Assembly: GCA_000444245.1 (NCBI GenBank)
Contig: ATSW01006800.1
Location: forward strand, 1-22,253
Length of the DNA: 22,253 nt
Direction: 5' to 3'
Source of the DNA: Botryllus schlosseri
Taxonomy: Eukaryota > Chordata > Ascidiacea > Stolidobranchia > Styelidae
This document shows, piece after piece, positions 20,243 to 22,253 of this stretch; the first letter of the stretch is position 1; each line of letters opens with the position of its first letter. The position numbers and the translations under genes were made by a program. The notes under the pieces are model-generated. The model had not been told where the DNA came from. It was given only the letters and a program-made list of their open reading frames with translations, and did not search any database.

Positions 20243-20276
20243 TTCGAGCTGACACTTCTCAAGGGCAATCGTCAGC
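20243..20276 (-). other. Stem-loop in Penelope 3' region, hammerhead-like remnant
   Basis: On the minus strand, GCTGAC (20276-20271) pairs with GTCAGC (20254-20249), enclosing GATTGCCCTTGAGAAGT. The left arm continues as CTGACGA, matching the hammerhead core CUGANGA, and a GAAA follows at 20245-20242. Penelope-like elements are known to carry hammerhead ribozymes, but here the stem expected between CUGANGA and GAAA does not pair, so this is at best a degenerate or shortened version. Confidence 0.3.
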
Positions 20277-20378
20277 AAATGAAGAATTTCAAAAACATGC
20301 ATCTAGCTACATTGCATACAACCAATTATGACGTCACAGAAACAAACAACATAAAATACAGGCTAACCGCGAGCGCAG

Positions 20379-22253
20379 CTAGTGGCCAATTTTTAGATTC
20401 AATAAAAATTCCTTCTGCTGACACAAGCGCGGTCGGTGGATTTTAATATAAGTCGATTCCAGTGCAGACAGGTGGAAATTAGTGCGGCCTCTGCCTAATA
20501 TAGAAAATCTTTCATCGCGATAGTTTTTAGCGCAAGTTGCATTCTCAGCCAAATGCTTGCCGATGGCAGAGTTCATAGCCATGGCCTGATTACGTTCTAG
20601 TAATCGCAGATCAGTTACGGCTGCGTCTTCGCGAGAGTCCAATGTGCGTGATCTAATAACGCTCGGAACATGTTGTTTGATGCGTTCCTGCAAGCGCTGA
20701 GTTGTTCTTCCCACGTACCGACAATCACAGTGGCACTTGAAATCATAGACTATATTGCTTTGTTGAGAAGCAGGAAGAACATCTTTGCGCGTTGCAGGAA
20801 GCAATTGTTTGGTGGTAAACACAACATTAGTTTTTACGTTATCGTAACAGCGATTTACAGCAGAAATCAATTGCTTTTCAAACCGGGAAGAGATGGGGCC
20901 CAGCCACGGTAAATGTATATATACATTTTCCTCAGACCGTGTGTTCGTGTTTTGTGATTTGTTGGGATTGAAATTACTGAGTTTTCTGTCAACAGAACTC
21001 TTGATGATGTGTTCGGGGTACCCGTTATCGATTAAAATTTTGCGGATATATTCTAGCTCTGCGTTTAATTTTTCATCCGAACAAATCATCAAGGCTCTGT
21101 GTACCAACGTGCCAATCAAATTTAGTTTACGGCGATTCGGGCTAAAAGAATTCCAGCGTATATAATGCCCTGTAAACGTTGGCTTCCGGTAAATCGAAGT
21201 GACAAAGCTAATACCCCTTTTTTCCACTAGGACGTCTAAGAATGGTAACGAGTTGGCACGCTCTTTTTCAAATGTGAATTTTAAAGACGGGTGTAGAGAA
21301 TTCAAGCTATCAAAGAAGTCATCGAACTCCGTCTCATTTTGACAGATAACGAAGGTGTCGTCGACGTAGCGACGGTATATGAATGGAGTCTTGGTTTCAT
21401 CTGCCGAGAAAAGTCTGTTTTCATGGAATCCTACAAATATATTGGCTAAGATCGGGCCAAGAGGGCTACCCATAGCTACACCGTCGGCTTGCATGTAGAT
21501 GGTATCGTTAAAACTAAACTCAACAGAGCAAGTAGCCGTATTAAGAAGTTCAACGAACACTTTACGCGAGAAGGGTGGTGGTGCTAAATCACCATCACCA
21601 TATAGCGCGTCCGCACAGATATCAATGGTCTCCTTCAGCGGCACGTTCGTGAAGAGGCTAACGATATCATATGAACCGAGAAACATATTCGAGTTTGGAA
21701 GGTCGGTGGTTTTCATCTCGTGCGCGAATGTAAACGAATCAGCGACGCAATGCGAATCATACATGGAACGCACTGGTTCCAAAATACCGATAAGCCACTT
21801 CGCGAGCTTGTGCTGCGCCGATCCAATCATAGAAAGAATTGGTCGAACGGGCACGTTGGCTTTATGAGTTTTTGGCAGTCCGTACATACGTGGCCTCTGT
21901 GCCCCGACCGGTCTGATGGAGGCGTAGACCTCAGGTGTTATGGAGCCGTTTTTCTTGAGGCTGAATAGTCGGCGCTGTGTCCGTCTTTCGATCTTCGCGA
22001 TGTTATCGAATTCAGCAGCGGGACCAAGTGTCTTGAATTTTGATTCGTCATCCAAGATTGCTTCCATTTTGAATATGTAATCCCGTTTGTTTAGGATTAC
22101 AACTCCAGAGCCCTTATCCGGTTTGCTAATGTGAATGTCTGGATTTTGTCGCAATGCCTTTATTGCACGAAAACATTCCTTCGTCATTAAAAAATTTGCC
22201 GAATCAATAGGACATCCACAATAGGCATGTGCCAAATCACTCAATCTTGCTTT
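20379..22253 (-). CDS. Penelope-like reverse transcriptase / GIY-YIG endonuclease, N-terminus cut
   Basis: The frame is open from the window edge to TAG at 20379-20381, over 620 codons; the real start lies beyond 22253. Counting from the TTG codon at 22244: the family's PRMYGLPKTHK block near 118-128; RT motif A SYDIVSLFTNVP at 191-202 with D193; motif B MGSPLGPILANIF at 258-270; motif C YVDD at 293-296; PFLDVLV at 334-340; the Penelope-type block RKPTFTGHYIRWNSFSP at 353-369; then a linker and a C-terminal GIY-YIG nuclease, with a VYDFKCHCDCRYVGRTTQRL stretch from 499 and HLSALESTYIKIHRP near 591-605. The RT copies the element RNA; the nuclease nicks target DNA. Catalytic aspartates and the YVG motif are in place and no stop interrupts the frame, so this part looks functional. 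The tail after GIY-YIG ends LLNLKIGH. Confidence 0.95.
   Translation of the reverse strand, partial: KARLSDLAHAYCGCPIDSANFLMTKECFRAIKALRQNPDIHISKPDKGSGVVILNKRDYIFKMEAILDDESKFKTLGPAAEFDNIAKIERRTQRRLFSLKKNGSITPEVYASIRPVGAQRPRMYGLPKTHKANVPVRPILSMIGSAQHKLAKWLIGILEPVRSMYDSHCVADSFTFAHEMKTTDLPNSNMFLGSYDIVSLFTNVPLKETIDICADALYGDGDLAPPPFSRKVFVELLNTATCSVEFSFNDTIYMQADGVAMGSPLGPILANIFVGFHENRLFSADETKTPFIYRRYVDDTFVICQNETEFDDFFDSLNSLHPSLKFTFEKERANSLPFLDVLVEKRGISFVTSIYRKPTFTGHYIRWNSFSPNRRKLNLIGTLVHRALMICSDEKLNAELEYIRKILIDNGYPEHIIKSSVDRKLSNFNPNKSQNTNTRSEENVYIHLPWLGPISSRFEKQLISAVNRCYDNVKTNVVFTTKQLLPATRKDVLPASQQSNIVYDFKCHCDCRYVGRTTQRLQERIKQHVPSVIRSRTLDSREDAAVTDLRLLERNQAMAMNSAIGKHLAENATCAKNYRDERFSILGRGRTNFHLSALESTYIKIHRPRLCQQKEFLLNLKIGH

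Larger units (their letters stand above)
20230..22253 (-). mobile_element. Penelope-like retroelement, 3' part
   Basis: Retroelement of the Penelope-like class (reverse transcriptase joined to a GIY-YIG endonuclease), copied by target-primed reverse transcription and distinct from LINEs and LTR elements. Its 5' part is outside the right edge. The 3' boundary is not sharp: after the stop at 20379 comes about 150 bases with a stem-loop (20243-20276) and AT-rich sequence. The long undisturbed frame suggests a recent copy. Confidence 0.9.

Noticed and set aside
20670-21968. Plus-strand open stretches opposite the Penelope-like frame
   Set aside because: Antisense shadows of the reverse transcriptase frame.

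Overview
The window looks like an AT-rich genome of a marine invertebrate, possibly a deuterostome. The grounds are a bilaterian-type Wnt9 gene with very short introns, several hAT-type DNA transposons with 8-bp target duplications, and a Penelope-like retroelement. A tunicate is my best guess because the Wnt core is recognisable but diverged and the introns are tiny. That is inference; nothing in the sequence names the species. Host genes occupy a small part of the window and repeats dominate the right half.

Left part (1-2176): two minus-strand exons of a Wnt9-family gene (968-1805 and 1868-1974, separated by a 62-bp intron). The signal-peptide exon lies further right and the remaining Wnt exons lie left of the window. 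The exons encode an unusually long basic leader of about 256 residues before the first Wnt cysteine. At 2177-3362 is a decayed hAT transposon with recognisable transposase remnants.

Middle part (3363-11430): one copy of a TAGGGATGG-ended repeat, then a candidate two-exon small-protein gene on the plus strand (4533-5048, polyadenylation signal at 5066). Facing it tail to tail is a candidate last exon of a minus-strand gene (5423-5624). A TATA-box promoter candidate sits at 5906, and weak exon-like islands lie at 9062-9426 and 10339-10486. Most of 5625-11430 holds nothing I can call.

Right part (11434-19440): a dense nest of mostly non-autonomous hAT-type elements. Those with clear or near-perfect 8-bp target duplications are 11434-11868, 13911-14472, 16231-16788, 17107-18892 and 17891-18451. 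Weaker cases are 11995-12282, 12830-15395, 15520-15979 and 19103-19440. Several sit inside others, so the insertion order can be read. A further diverged interspersed repeat occurs twice (13150-13790 and 15990-16900).

Right end (about 20230-22253): the 3' part of a Penelope-like element on the minus strand, with an open reading frame for reverse transcriptase plus GIY-YIG endonuclease that runs off the window edge. It is the best-preserved mobile-element gene here. I see no operon-like or novel enzymatic system. The most interesting items are the extended Wnt9 leader and the shared architecture of short palindromic or tandem motifs at the ends of several different hAT families.
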